Assembly: GCF_002760655.1 (NCBI RefSeq)
Contig: NZ_PDOC01000002.1
Span: forward strand, 62,001 to 126,000
DNA from: Massilia eurypsychrophila
GTDB lineage: Bacteria > Pseudomonadota > Gammaproteobacteria > Burkholderiales > Burkholderiaceae_D
Length of the DNA stretch: 64,000 nt
Direction of reading: 5' to 3'
Numbering within the stretch: position 1 is the first letter of the stretch; each line of letters starts with the position of its first letter. Both the position numbers and the translations under genes were made by a program. Positions 37,165 through 46,298 of this stretch are shown here, one piece after another. A model generated the notes under the pieces. It ran no database searches and had not been told where the DNA came from. It saw only the letters and a program-made list of their open reading frames with translations.

Positions 37165-38349
37165 CTACGACGCGCGGTACATGGTGACGACGCAGGCGCC
37201 GCCGAGACCGAGATTGTGCTGCAGCGCGACCTTTGCGCCCTTGACCTGGCGCGCGGCGGCGTCGCCGCGCAGCTGGTGGGTCAGCTCGTAGCACTGGGCC
37301 AGGCCGGTGGCGCCGAGCGGATGGCCTTTCGACAGCAGGCCGCCGGATGGATTGGTCACCACCTTGCCGCCGTAGGTGTTGTCGCCGTCGCTGATGAATT
37401 TGTCGGCGCCGCCTTCCGGGCACAGGCCGAGCGCCTCGTAGGTGATCAACTCGTTCTGTGCGAAGCAGTCGTGCAGCTCGACGACGTCGAGGTCTTCCGG
37501 GCCGATGCCGGCCTGCGCGTAGACCTTGGCGGCGGCCTCGCGGCTGATGTCGTAGCCGACCAGGCGCATCATGTCGTTCGAATCGAAGGTGCCGGGACGG
37601 TCGGTCGTCATGGCCTGGCCGGCGATGTAGACGTCGGTCTTGAGGCCGTGCTTGCGGGCGAATTCTTCCGATACCAGCACCGCGGCGGCGGCGCCGCAGG
37701 TTGGCGCGCACGCCATCAGGCGCGTCATCACGCCGGGCCAGATCATCGGCGCATCGAGCACGTCCTGGGTGCTCACTTCCTTGCGAAACAGCGCCAGCGG
37801 ATTGTTGACGGCGTGGCGGCTGGCCTTGGCGCGGATCTTGGCAAAAGCGTCGAACGGGGTGCCGTATTTTTCCATGTGCGCGAGACCGGCGCCGCCGAAG
37901 TAGCGCAGCGCCAGCGGAATCTCCGGCTTGCCGACCAGCCGGTCGGTGACGGCGTCGAACGGATCGAAGGGGCTGGGACGGTCGTTGAACACGTTGCCGA
38001 GCGCGCCCGGGCTCATTTGCTCGAAGCCGAGCACCAGCACGCACTCGGCGGCGCCGCTGGCCACCGCCTGGCGCGCCAGGAACAGCGCGGTCGAACCGGT
38101 CGAGCAGTTGTTGTTGACGTTGACGATCGGGATACCGGACAGGCCGACCTGGTACAGCGCCTTCTGGCCGCTGGTCGAGTCGCCGTAGACGTAGCCGGCA
38201 TAGGCCTGCTCGACGTCGTCGTAGCCGATGCCGGCGTCTTCCAGCGCCTGGCGGGTGGCCATCGCGCCCATCTGGTCGTACGGCGCGCTGGCGCCTGGCT
38301 TGGCGAACGGGATCATGCCCACGCCGGTGACGAATACTTTGCGGCTCAT
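37165..38349 (-). CDS. Thiolase-fold lipid-transfer protein / acetyl-CoA acetyltransferase
   Basis: 394 residues. SCP2-type thiolase: KVFVTGVGMIPFAKPG at the start, VNNNCSTGSTALFLARQAVASG with the nucleophilic Cys, ELHDCFAQNELITYEALGLCPEGG and NPSGGLLSKGHPLGATGLAQ with the catalytic His. No C-terminal SCP2 domain. First gene of a three-gene minus-strand unit; the 8-base gap to the dehydrogenase argues for co-transcription. Divergent from the TetR gene, the probable regulator. Confidence 0.87.
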   Translation of the reverse strand: MSRKVFVTGVGMIPFAKPGASAPYDQMGAMATRQALEDAGIGYDDVEQAYAGYVYGDSTSGQKALYQVGLSGIPIVNVNNNCSTGSTALFLARQAVASGAAECVLVLGFEQMSPGALGNVFNDRPSPFDPFDAVTDRLVGKPEIPLALRYFGGAGLAHMEKYGTPFDAFAKIRAKASRHAVNNPLALFRKEVSTQDVLDAPMIWPGVMTRLMACAPTCGAAAAVLVSEEFARKHGLKTDVYIAGQAMTTDRPGTFDSNDMMRLVGYDISREAAAKVYAQAGIGPEDLDVVELHDCFAQNELITYEALGLCPEGGADKFISDGDNTYGGKVVTNPSGGLLSKGHPLGATGLAQCYELTHQLRGDAAARQVKGAKVALQHNLGLGGACVVTMYRAS

Positions 38350-38371
38350 TGCGCGCTCCTGGAGGATTTGA

Positions 38372-38389
38372 TGACCCGATTATAGGTCA
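38372..38389. promoter_or_regulatory. Candidate TetR operator
   Basis: TGACC, eight bases, GGTCA between the divergent thiolase operon and tetR gene. The arms are short, so the evidence is weak. Confidence 0.35.
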
Positions 38390-38432
38390 ACCGTACTATT
38401 TAAGCATAGCTGCCTCGTGCGATAATTACATC

Positions 38433-39068
38433 ATGCCACCGTCCCTCGCCAGCGTCCCGAAAAACAAGTCCTCGGTCACAACCGAGAAGGGACTCGGCCG
38501 CGCCAAGGATATCCTGCAGGCGGCGCGCGAGCTGCTCGCCGCCGACGGCTATGCCGGGCTGTCGATGCGGCGCGTGGCGGCTGAAGTGGGGATGAGCCTG
38601 TCGAACGTGCAGCACTACTACCAGAGCAAGGATTCGCTGGTCGAAGCGCTGCTGCTGTACACGATGGACGTGTTCCAGGCGAAGATGGATTCGATCCGGG
38701 CGGAGATGAGCGGCGCCTCGCGCAGCGAGCAGTTCCTGTCGACGGTCGACATGTTCATGGACGAGATCACCGATCCGGTCACGCACGCGATTTTTTTCGA
38801 GATCTGGGCGCTGGCGTCGCGCAACGCGTTTGCGTCGTCGCTGATGGCCAGGATGCTGGGGCGCGAACGCAAGGCGATCTACCTGCTGATCCGCGGCCTC
38901 AATCCGGCGATACCGGACAGCGAGTACATGCAGCGAGCGATCCTGATGGTGGCGCAGATGGAAGGCCTGATGCTGTTCAGGCTCGACAAGCACAAGCGGC
39001 GGGAAGAATTTCTGGCGGTGCGCGATTCGGTGCGCAAGGCGCTGCTGATGCTGGCGACGGTGCCTTAA
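38433..39068 (+). CDS. TetR family regulator
   Basis: 211 residues from the ATG at 38433. Residues 22-68 (AKDILQAARELLAADGYAGLSMRRVAAEVGMSLSNVQHYYQSKDSLVEAL) form the TetR helix-turn-helix. The C-terminal ligand domain is helical (TVDMFMDEITDPVTHAIFFEIWALA). Longer frames upstream lack a sensible start. Divergent from the thiolase operon, which it probably represses until an acyl-CoA inducer is present. Confidence 0.85.
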   Translation: MPPSLASVPKNKSSVTTEKGLGRAKDILQAARELLAADGYAGLSMRRVAAEVGMSLSNVQHYYQSKDSLVEALLLYTMDVFQAKMDSIRAEMSGASRSEQFLSTVDMFMDEITDPVTHAIFFEIWALASRNAFASSLMARMLGRERKAIYLLIRGLNPAIPDSEYMQRAILMVAQMEGLMLFRLDKHKRREEFLAVRDSVRKALLMLATVP

Positions 39069-39142
39069 GGGTCTGACCTTGGTCGGCCGGCGCCAACACT
39101 ATCGGGGTCAGACCCCCTGAAAGCAAAGTCGGGTCTGCCCCC
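39068..39142. repeat. Cluster of GGGTCTGACC / GGGGTCAGACCCC repeats
   Basis: AGGGTCTGACC right after the tetR stop, GGGGTC-A-GACCCC at 39104-39116 and GGGTCTGCCCCC at 39131-39142, all between two convergent genes. Same family as the inverted repeat at 33136-33160. Confidence 0.65.
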
Positions 39143-39144
39143 TA

Positions 39145-41097
39145 TCAGACGGCGGCGCCTTCGCACAGCTTCAGGTGCGGACCGGAGATGTGCGCCATCA
39201 GCAGTTCGCGGCGCTCTTCCAGCAGCGCGAAGATCGCATCTTTCGACAGCACGTACTGGTCGAGCAGCGTGTCCTTGATCGACTCGATCATGGCTTTGTA
39301 GTCGTGGATCGCGCCCAGCGTGTAGCTGTAGAGTTCATCGGACTTCGCTTCGACCTGGCGGATCGACTGTTCGCCGCTGCTGTCCCGGCCAAGCTGGGTG
39401 TAGTCGATCTTCGAGCGCGAATACATCGACAGGCGGTTGACCATCAGGTTCAGCATCTTGGTGGCCTTTTCGATGTCGTTCTGGCTGCCGACCGAAATGC
39501 CGCGCGCGCCGTAGAACAGCTCCTCGGCGGCAACGCCGCCGTACAGCTGAATGACGTCCTGCTCGAGTTCTTCGAGCGTGCGCAGCGACACGTCGTCGCC
39601 CGAATTGAGCACGTAACCGAGGGCGCCGATCTTCGACACCGACTCGGTGCTGATCTTGAGCAGGTGCGACTTCTCCTTCACCTGTTCGAGCGACATCCCC
39701 TGGCGCAGGTACGGATCGATCTGCATGAAGAAGTGTCCCAGCTCGTGCAGCGCAACGCGCTCGCGCTGCTTGTGCTTTTCGGCCGTCGTCGCACGGTCGG
39801 TCAGGCCCAGCGTGGCGCGCTCGAAAGCGCGGAACATCAGGTCGGTGTTGATGATCGTCTTTTCCTGGATCGAGATCATGCTGGCGCGTTCGACCACGGT
39901 TTCGAGCAGCGCGGGACTGAGGTTGGCGGTCATCTCGGCGACCTGGCCGAGGTCGAGGTCATTCCAGTCGACCAGGCCTTCCTTCTTGTGCGACAGGAAG
40001 CTCTTGAGCAGTGCACCGCGCTCGGCCTTGTTCGGCAGGCGGAAATTGATCTTCACCGAGAAGCGGCGCAGCATCGCCTCGTCCATCTCGGACGAGGCAT
40101 CGTCGAAGTTCGACGCCACCACCCAGATCACGCCGGCGCCCTTGTCGCTCTTGACGCCGTCGAGCAGGCCAAGCAAGGTGTTGGCGGTGTCGTCCTCCCA
40201 CTTCTTTTCGCCGCGGCCGCGCGGCATGAACAGGGTCTGCGCTTCATCGAGGAAGATGATGCAGCTGCCCTTGGCGCAGGCCTTGCGGTACAGCGCATTG
40301 AGCGCCTTCGAACCGCCGCCGACGAAGCCCGATTCGAGCGCCGAGCCGGATGCCTGGATCAGCGGCACGTTGAGTTTCTTGGCGAGGTAGCCAACCAGCT
40401 TGGTCTTGCCGGTGCCGGCCGGGCCGGTCAGCATCACGTTGAACGGCTTGTCGATGTTGTGCGACTTGTATTCGGCGCGGTTGCGGATCATGTCTTCCAG
40501 ATGCAGCACTTCCTGCTTGATATCTTCCATGCCGATCAGGTCGTCCATGCTGCCTTTGAGCTTGTCGGGCGTGATGACGGAGGTGTTCATGCCCATCCCG
40601 GGAATGCCGAACTTGAGTGCGTAGATGATCAGGGCGATGAGCAGGATGTCGAACGCGTGGCGCTTCAGGAACGCGGTGGTCTGTGCGGCGGCGCTGTTTT
40701 CGCCTTCGTCGAGCAGGACCGCCTTGTGCGAAGCGAGGTAGTCGTCCTTGGCGATCGAATACGGAATGGCGTTCTTGAGCAGCACTTCGCGCTCCAGGCT
40801 CAGGTGCGAGGTGCTCGGCACCTTGACGACGTGCAGCTCGGACGCTCCCTTGAACTTGAAGATGTAGCGCGGCGACTCGGACAAGGGCTTGGCCACCATC
40901 AGGTAGTCGAGCTGGTCCTTCTTCGCGGCCAGCGCGGTGATCTCGGAGATGTTCTGCGACAGCACGATCGGGCTGGTGTCCTGGGCGACGTCGCCGCGGA
41001 AGAACGCCATCCACACGATCAGGGCCAGCAGCATTACGGCGCCGACGCGCACATAAGTATTCTTGAAGGCGATCTGAAGTTTGGCTAAGTTGGGCAT
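39145..41097 (-). CDS. FtsH-like membrane AAA+ zinc protease, second-type paralogue
   Basis: 650 residues from the ATG at 41097. Membrane helices near residues 18-35 and 147-165 enclose a periplasmic domain of about 110 residues. The AAA+ module follows: Walker [14 protein letters not shown], Walker B CIIFLDEAQTLF, sensor/SRH around SEMDEAMLRRFSVKINF. The protease domain has the zinc motif HELGHFF (catalytic Glu), GGVAAEELFYG, and SQNDIEKATKMLNLMV supplying the third ligand Asp. FtsH layout, but the pore loop and many FtsH-invariant segments differ, so this is a divergent paralogue rather than the housekeeping FtsH. No ftsJ or folP neighbours; it stands alone, divergent from a PEP-CTERM gene. 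Confidence 0.8.
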   Translation of the reverse strand: MPNLAKLQIAFKNTYVRVGAVMLLALIVWMAFFRGDVAQDTSPIVLSQNISEITALAAKKDQLDYLMVAKPLSESPRYIFKFKGASELHVVKVPSTSHLSLEREVLLKNAIPYSIAKDDYLASHKAVLLDEGENSAAAQTTAFLKRHAFDILLIALIIYALKFGIPGMGMNTSVITPDKLKGSMDDLIGMEDIKQEVLHLEDMIRNRAEYKSHNIDKPFNVMLTGPAGTGKTKLVGYLAKKLNVPLIQASGSALESGFVGGGSKALNALYRKACAKGSCIIFLDEAQTLFMPRGRGEKKWEDDTANTLLGLLDGVKSDKGAGVIWVVASNFDDASSEMDEAMLRRFSVKINFRLPNKAERGALLKSFLSHKKEGLVDWNDLDLGQVAEMTANLSPALLETVVERASMISIQEKTIINTDLMFRAFERATLGLTDRATTAEKHKQRERVALHELGHFFMQIDPYLRQGMSLEQVKEKSHLLKISTESVSKIGALGYVLNSGDDVSLRTLEELEQDVIQLYGGVAAEELFYGARGISVGSQNDIEKATKMLNLMVNRLSMYSRSKIDYTQLGRDSSGEQSIRQVEAKSDELYSYTLGAIHDYKAMIESIKDTLLDQYVLSKDAIFALLEERRELLMAHISGPHLKLCEGAAV

Positions 41098-41590
41098 AGG
41101 TACTCTTTGATTTGATTGGTGCGCGTGGTGCGGACTGCGAACAGCCGTGGTTGCCGCGAAGGTGGGGCGCGGCAGTCGAGAAGTCAGGATGGCCGGAGGG
41201 CCGCACAATGACCATTTGCCATCACTTTGATGCTCGGAGGCAATAAGGATATGGAGACTATACCGCCAATAAAAAGCCAGGTACAAACAAATTTATGTAA
41301 AACTTCGTGCAGCGCAACAGATGTGATCACAGCGGTAATTGAACCCGTTATCGTCCTGATAAACTTGCTTATCGAGTTGATAAAAACGTGCCGATTACCA
41401 CCTTCTTTGTTGGCTTTTTGAACATCTGTAAAATCGCACGCCGCCTTTAGTGGCGGGCTCTACAGTGCATCGATCTGTTTGTTGTTTGTCAGTCGAATCG
41501 GACGCCCCGTCAATACAAAACCCGGTATGCTGGGATTGTGGATCGAATCCGATTTTCCATTGGCGGCAGGGCCAAACAAAGGAAGATGCC
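41098..41590. other. Divergent intergenic region, 490 bp
   Basis: AT-rich in its central part (about 41220-41420). It must hold promoters for the FtsH-like protease (minus) and the PEP-CTERM gene (plus). A 64-codon ORF at 41227-41421 has no ribosome-binding site and is not accepted. No RNA gene recognised. Confidence 0.45.
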
Positions 41591-41875
41591 GTGAAAACAA
41601 TCGCACTTGCAGCAAGCCTGGCGCTGATCATGTTCGGCAGCGCGCAGGCCAGCGTGGCGCAGACCGTGGCCGGGCGCGAACCCGCCAGTTTGCCACCCAC
41701 TTTGCCGGTCGTCGTCGCGGCCGCCCTTCCCGCCACGGCAGGCGCGGGGGGCGTGGTTGTGCTGCAGTCGGCCACGTCGGAGCTGGCCGAACCGGAAATG
41801 TTCGCCATGATGCTGCTGGGGCTCGTGCTGATCGGCTACCGCGCAACGCGCGACAGCAGCGAAAAATTCAGCTAG
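41591..41875 (+). CDS. PEP-CTERM sorted exported protein
   Basis: 94 residues from a GTG at 41591 with GGAAGAT at good spacing. Signal peptide (M)KTIALAASLALIMFGSAQASVA. The C-terminus AEPEMFAMMLLGLVLIGYRATRD is a PEP-CTERM signal: P-E-x motif, hydrophobic helix, basic residues. Processing by exosortase (EpsH/XrtA type) is expected in exopolysaccharide-producing betaproteobacteria. The mature middle is only about 45 residues, Ala/Pro/Val-rich. No exosortase gene in the window. Confidence 0.7.
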   Translation: MKTIALAASLALIMFGSAQASVAQTVAGREPASLPPTLPVVVAAALPATAGAGGVVVLQSATSELAEPEMFAMMLLGLVLIGYRATRDSSEKFS

Positions 41876-41883
41876 CCGGAAAA

Positions 41884-41916
41884 GCAGGGCATGTGCAGGG
41901 CACGTGCAGGGCACGT
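41884..41916. repeat. Three tandem 11-bp repeats
   Basis: GCAGGGCATGT, GCAGGGCACGT, GCAGGGCACGT in tandem between the PEP-CTERM stop and the convergent DUF1697 stop. Confidence 0.75.
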
Positions 41917-42465
41917 TTACCCGCGCGCCGTACATAGCGCGTGCAGCTTGGTGACGGTGTTCCAGTTGCGCGCCGTGGTGGAGTCGCCCAGCACCTTGCT
42001 GACGGCCGCAGCCGCTTGGCTGTCGAGCACGCCGTCGGGACACCAGACATACACAGCATCCTTGCCCACGGCCAGCGCGCCAGGCGCCCAATCCTGCCCG
42101 GCCAGCGGCGCGACCAGTTGTGCGTGGCTGGCATCGGACAAAATAAAGGTGACGAGGCGCGCATGGTCGGTGGACTGCGGCACCAGCGGATTGGCGGCGA
42201 CGATGGCGCCGAGTTGTTCGCCGCTGAGCACCGTCACGCGCGCCGCGACGCCGAGCCGGCGCACCATCGCCTCCTCGATGGCGGCGGCGGCAGGCGCCGG
42301 CGCATGCACCGGACTGCCGAACACGACGTTGCCACTATTGAGGACGGTGCGCACGTCCGTGAAGCCGAGTTCTTCGAACAAGGTACGCAAGTCGGCCATG
42401 GCGACACGTTTGGCGCGGCCGACATTGATGCCGCGCAGGAGGGCAATTCCACAGTGGAAGGTCAT
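41917..42465 (-). CDS. DUF1697 family protein
   Basis: 182 residues from the ATG at 42465. IALLRGINVGRAKRVAMADLRTLFEELGFTDVRTVLNSGNVVF is the diagnostic DUF1697 N-terminus (LLRGINVGG...L...L...G...V.TYLQSGNVVF), and the C-terminus RNWNTVTKLHAL is the matching end motif. Function unknown; the fold is two ferredoxin-like repeats. Stop adjoins the 11-bp tandem repeats. GGAATTGCCC lies inside the gene; no strong ribosome-binding site upstream. Confidence 0.85.
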   Translation of the reverse strand: MTFHCGIALLRGINVGRAKRVAMADLRTLFEELGFTDVRTVLNSGNVVFGSPVHAPAPAAAAIEEAMVRRLGVAARVTVLSGEQLGAIVAANPLVPQSTDHARLVTFILSDASHAQLVAPLAGQDWAPGALAVGKDAVYVWCPDGVLDSQAAAAVSKVLGDSTTARNWNTVTKLHALCTARG

Positions 42466-42504
42466 GCCCTCGATTCTACTCCAGAGCGCCACCCTGGTCG
42501 CCGG

Positions 42505-43113
42505 TCAGCCCAGCAAGCCTTCGTCGCGCATCGCCTGCTGCACCGCAGGGCGGGCGGCGATGCGGGCGTGAAACGACTGCAGTACGGGGTATGGCGCCAA
42601 GTCGAACTGGACGACGGCAGCCCAGTTGAGGACGGTAAACAGATAAGCATCGGCCACCGAGAAGCGCTCGCCGATGAGGTAGTCGCGGCCTTCGAGGCGC
42701 TGGGCAACAAAGGCCAGGCGCCTGGTCAGCGCCGCGCGCGCGCCGGCCTTGACCTCGTCGCTGCTGGCGGGATTAAACAGCGGGCTGAAGTTCTTGTGGA
42801 TTTCGGTGCCGATGAAATGGAGCCACTCGAGCAGTTGGTAGTGCTCGGCGGTGCCGCGGGCCGGCGTCAGCTGTTTGTCGGGCGCCTGGTCGGCGATGTA
42901 TTGCGTGATCGCCACGCCTTCGGTGAGGATGGTGCCATTGTCCAGTTCCAGTGCGGGGACATATCCTTTCGGATTGATGGCCATGAAGTCGGCGCCGCTC
43001 TCGGTGAGCCGCTTGCGGATGTTGACCTTAACGGTGGTGAACGGCAGTCCTGCTTCGAGCAGGGCAATGTGGGGGGACAGCGAGCAGGCGCCGGGACTGA
43101 AGTACAGTTTCAT
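42505..43113 (-). CDS. Glutathione S-transferase
   Basis: 202 residues from the ATG at 43113 (AAAGGATT upstream). KLYFSPGACSLSPHIALLEAGLPF is the N-terminal thioredoxin-fold of beta-class bacterial GSTs, with the catalytic Cys in SPGACS; GYVPALELDNGTILTEGVAITQYIAD gives the cis-Pro and glutathione-binding Glu/Gly. The C-terminal helical domain holds SVADAYLFTVLNWA, the N-capping box. Cytosolic detoxification enzyme. Not evidently linked to its neighbours. Confidence 0.9.
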   Translation of the reverse strand: MKLYFSPGACSLSPHIALLEAGLPFTTVKVNIRKRLTESGADFMAINPKGYVPALELDNGTILTEGVAITQYIADQAPDKQLTPARGTAEHYQLLEWLHFIGTEIHKNFSPLFNPASSDEVKAGARAALTRRLAFVAQRLEGRDYLIGERFSVADAYLFTVLNWAAVVQFDLAPYPVLQSFHARIAARPAVQQAMRDEGLLG

Positions 43114-43247
43114 GAGAATCCTTTGCGTGGCGTTGGCGCGACAGTCGATCGCGCAGCGGGCCCGGCCGCCGTTGTTCCGGAGGCGCGCGGCATGGCGAGA
43201 ATACAACAAACCCAGCGGTCCAGCTTGGCCCGGCGCAAGCGCCGCAG

Positions 43248-44840
43248 CTAATGCGGCGGTGCGCCGGCGCTTTCCACCGCATCGATGTCGACGGCGCCGT
43301 CGCGCGGCGTCACGCGCGGGATACGCAAGGTAAATTCGGTGCCGACGCCGACCGTGCTGCGCGCCTTGATGGTGCCGCAAAACTGTTTGACGACGAGGTT
43401 GTAGACGATGTTCAGGCCCAGTCCGGTGCCGCCCTGCCCGCGCCGGGTCGTGAAGAAAGGATCGAAGATGCGGTCGAGCGCCTCCGGTGGGATGCCTTTG
43501 CCGTTATCGGTGAGCAGCAGTTCGACCATGTCGCCCACTACCCGCGCGTGAATGTCGATCGTGCCGGGATGGTCCGGCGAGAACGCATGCTCGGCGCAAT
43601 TGAGCATCAGGTTGGTGATGACCTGGGCAAACGCGCCGGGGTAACTGTCGAGCACGATGTCGTCGTCGCCCTCGAGCTTGAGCTCGATGGCGATGTTCTT
43701 CAGCTTCGGCCGCAGGCTGGTGACGATTTCGTCGATATACGCCATCAGCGCGAACCGGCGCCGCGCCTCGCTGGTCTGGTCGACCGCGATCTGCTTGAAA
43801 CTGTGGATCAGGTGGGCTGCGCGGTAGGCGTTGTTGATGATCAGGCGGGTGCTTTCGGCGGCCGTTTCAAGGTAGCGCAGCACCACCGATTTTTTCAGCC
43901 CGTCGGCGGCGACGGCTGCCTGCAGCTGGTCGGTGGCATCCTTCAGCACCGACGCGCTGGTCAGGGCGATGCCGACCGGCGTATTGATTTCGTGCGCCAC
44001 GCCGGCGACCAGGCTGCCCAGCGAGGCCAGCCGCTCGGCCTGCAGCAGCGACTCCTGGGTGCGGCGCAGATCCGTCATCGCCTGCTCGGTCTGCTGCGCC
44101 GAGCGCAGCGCGGCGTCCTCGGCCTCGCGGATGCGCAGGATGGTCGACTTCAGGCGGCGCTGGATCTGGTTGAAGCCGCGGATGACGTCGCCGAGCTCGT
44201 CGCGTCGGTTTTCCGGCAACTCCTCGACTTCGCCGGTGCTGCGCGTGGCCAGCTCGAACAGGCCGTCGCTGAGCCGGCGCAGCGGGCGGAACACGACGCG
44301 CAGCGACAACGACAGCGCCAGCACCAGGATGACGTCGAGCAGCAGCACCTCGACGACCTTGCGCATCAGTTCGGACGACAGCGCGGCGTCGATCTGCGCG
44401 CGGCTGAAATACACGACGACCTTGCCCACCGCTACCGGCTGCATGCTGGTGCTGGCCGAACCGGCGTCGCGGAACACGAGTTCGGCGGCGACCGGGGTGG
44501 CGCCGGCCGGCGGCTGGCGGCCGGCCGCGACGAGGCCGCCGTCGGCGCCGCGCGCCTTGCCTGCGAACAGGCCCACCGCGCTGTCATAGACGCGGATCGA
44601 GACCACTTCCGGCGGCAGCATTTCAGCTTCCAGGATCGTCTCGACCTTGGCCTTGTCGAGGTCCCACAGCGCCGACGGCAGGCTGATCCCGAGGCGGGTC
44701 AGGACGCCGTCGCGCAGGCGCTGGTTGCTGCTCTCGAGTTCCTTGCCGAGCGAGTACTGGGCATAGCTGCCGGAAATGGTCAGCACCAGCGTGACGATCA
44801 GCACGAACAGCAGTTGCAAGCGGCTTTGAATACTGAACAT
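43248..44840 (-). CDS. Orphan membrane sensor histidine kinase
   Basis: 530 residues. First membrane helix at residues 8-27, a periplasmic sensor region of about 130 residues (IRVYDSAVGLFAGKARG...), second helix near residues 165-185, then a HAMP-like linker (RPLRRLSDGLFELA), coiled coil, and H-box LASLGSLVAGVAHEINTPVGIAL. N-box LMLNCAEHAF, G1 LLLTDNGKGIPPEALDRIFDPFFTT and G2 GTGLGLNIVYNLV complete a functional ATPase core. No response regulator gene is adjacent, so the partner is elsewhere. Divergent from an HDOD gene pair. Confidence 0.88.
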   Translation of the reverse strand: MFSIQSRLQLLFVLIVTLVLTISGSYAQYSLGKELESSNQRLRDGVLTRLGISLPSALWDLDKAKVETILEAEMLPPEVVSIRVYDSAVGLFAGKARGADGGLVAAGRQPPAGATPVAAELVFRDAGSASTSMQPVAVGKVVVYFSRAQIDAALSSELMRKVVEVLLLDVILVLALSLSLRVVFRPLRRLSDGLFELATRSTGEVEELPENRRDELGDVIRGFNQIQRRLKSTILRIREAEDAALRSAQQTEQAMTDLRRTQESLLQAERLASLGSLVAGVAHEINTPVGIALTSASVLKDATDQLQAAVAADGLKKSVVLRYLETAAESTRLIINNAYRAAHLIHSFKQIAVDQTSEARRRFALMAYIDEIVTSLRPKLKNIAIELKLEGDDDIVLDSYPGAFAQVITNLMLNCAEHAFSPDHPGTIDIHARVVGDMVELLLTDNGKGIPPEALDRIFDPFFTTRRGQGGTGLGLNIVYNLVVKQFCGTIKARSTVGVGTEFTLRIPRVTPRDGAVDIDAVESAGAPPH

Positions 44841-44975
44841 TCGACCCTTTCAAGGACGCTGTCCCCCAATGTAAGGGAAGCCCTGCCGCTTGGCAAGCGA
44901 GCGACAGTCGGTCAGATTTACAGTCATCCGCGTCGCGCGCCGATGGTACTATAGAGAAATAAATTGGAGGATGGC

Positions 44976-45314
44976 ATGAGTTCAGCTTATCAGCACCTGG
45001 CGCTGGCCGATGTACGGCCCGGGATGGTGCTCTCGGATGTGTTGCTAGACCAGCAGGGGCAGGTGCTGTTGCCGCAAGGCGCCGTGCTGACCATGGCGAT
45101 CATCGCCCTGCTACCGCGCCATGGCATCGAGATGCTGGCGATCCTGTGCGGCGGCGCCGCCGCCGCCGCGCCGGCAGTCGACTGCGCCGCGGTGCAGGCG
45201 CGCCTGGCCCACCTGTTCCGCGGCCACGACGCCGGCGACGACAACGATGGCGCCACCGCCGCGCTGTACCGCTACATGACGGACTATCGGCTCGAGCGGG
45301 AGATCACGCAATGA
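44976..45314 (+). CDS. Small protein resembling the N-terminal domain of HD-GYP proteins
   Basis: 112 residues from the ATG at 44976 with GGAGG upstream. ALADVRPGMVLSDVLLDQQGQVLLPQGAVLT...ALLPRHGIEMLAI matches the small beta domain found in front of some HD-GYP and HDOD proteins (L-x-x-GMVL...D-x-x-G-x-LLPxGa-x-LT). It has no catalytic residues. The stop overlaps the HDOD gene start (ATGA), so the two may form one functional unit that is a single polypeptide in relatives. Confidence 0.65.
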   Translation: MSSAYQHLALADVRPGMVLSDVLLDQQGQVLLPQGAVLTMAIIALLPRHGIEMLAILCGGAAAAAPAVDCAAVQARLAHLFRGHDAGDDNDGATAALYRYMTDYRLEREITQ

Positions 45315-46153
45315 CCCCGCTCAGCCTCGACGACGTGGTCGGCAAACTGGAAGACCTGCCGTCGCTGCCTGCGGTAGTGATGGAACTGCTCACCAGCATC
45401 GACCAGGAAGACGTCGACATCTCCGTGCTGGCCAAGAAAGTCTCGCACGACCAGGCGCTGACGGCCAAGACGCTGCGGCTGGCCAACGCGTCGGTGTACG
45501 GCCTGCAGGTGAAGGTCACGACGATTCAGCAGGCGATCACGTTTCTCGGCTTTCAGACGACGCGCAACATCATCACCGCCGCCGCCGTCACCGGTTGCTT
45601 CGCGGCCGGCAAGTGCGCCGGCTTTGACGACAAGGCATTCTGGCGCCATTCGATCGGCACCGCCGCCTGTGCGCGCGTGTTGGCACGGCGCATGCGCTTC
45701 AACCAGGACTACGCTTTCACCGCCGGCCTGCTGCACGACATTGGCCGCCTGGTACTGGTGAGCTCCTACCCGGAGCGCTACGCCGAAGCGATCGCTTACC
45801 GCGCCGCGCACGACATCGACATGCTCGACGCGGAACGGGCGGTGCTTGGCGTCGACCATGTAATGGCGGGCGTCGCGCTGGCGGAACACTGGGGGTTTTC
45901 GGACACGATGCGCTTGGCGATTGCCAACCACCACAGCCCGGAGCACCCGGGCGCTGGATTCCTCGCCACCATCATTCATGTGGCCAATGCCATCGTTCAC
46001 GCGCTGGATCTCGCGCGTGAGTCCGACGAGCTGGTGCCCCGCGTTTCGCCGGTCGCCTGGACCGCGCTGGGCCTCACTGAGGAAAGCTACCTGCATGTCT
46101 TCCGTGAAACGGAACTGCAGTTTCAAGAAATTGCTACCGTCCTGATGGGCTGA
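45311..46153 (+). CDS. HDOD domain signalling protein
   Basis: 280 residues. KLEDLPSLPAVVMELLTSIDQEDVDISVLAKKVSHDQALTAKTLRLANASVYGL and TTIQQAITFLGFQTTRNII define the HDOD domain (a catalytically silent HD relative). TAGLLHDIGRLVL retains an HD-like dipeptide and HH in IANHHSPEHPG, so residual metal binding is possible. Such proteins usually transmit signals to chemotaxis, biofilm or c-di-GMP pathways. Coupled to the small protein before it; divergent from a histidine kinase. Confidence 0.85.
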   Translation: MTPLSLDDVVGKLEDLPSLPAVVMELLTSIDQEDVDISVLAKKVSHDQALTAKTLRLANASVYGLQVKVTTIQQAITFLGFQTTRNIITAAAVTGCFAAGKCAGFDDKAFWRHSIGTAACARVLARRMRFNQDYAFTAGLLHDIGRLVLVSSYPERYAEAIAYRAAHDIDMLDAERAVLGVDHVMAGVALAEHWGFSDTMRLAIANHHSPEHPGAGFLATIIHVANAIVHALDLARESDELVPRVSPVAWTALGLTEESYLHVFRETELQFQEIATVLMG

Positions 46154-46298
46154 CGCCCAGGCGCACGGCGTGCGGAGGAGACGGTGCCCGGCGCCGCGAT
46201 TCAACCGAATCGATGGCGCCGATCACGTCCTTCGCGTACTGCGTGTTGCTACTCTACCCGCCGCTGGCATGACAGCCGCTGCCGCCACGCCGGCCGAA

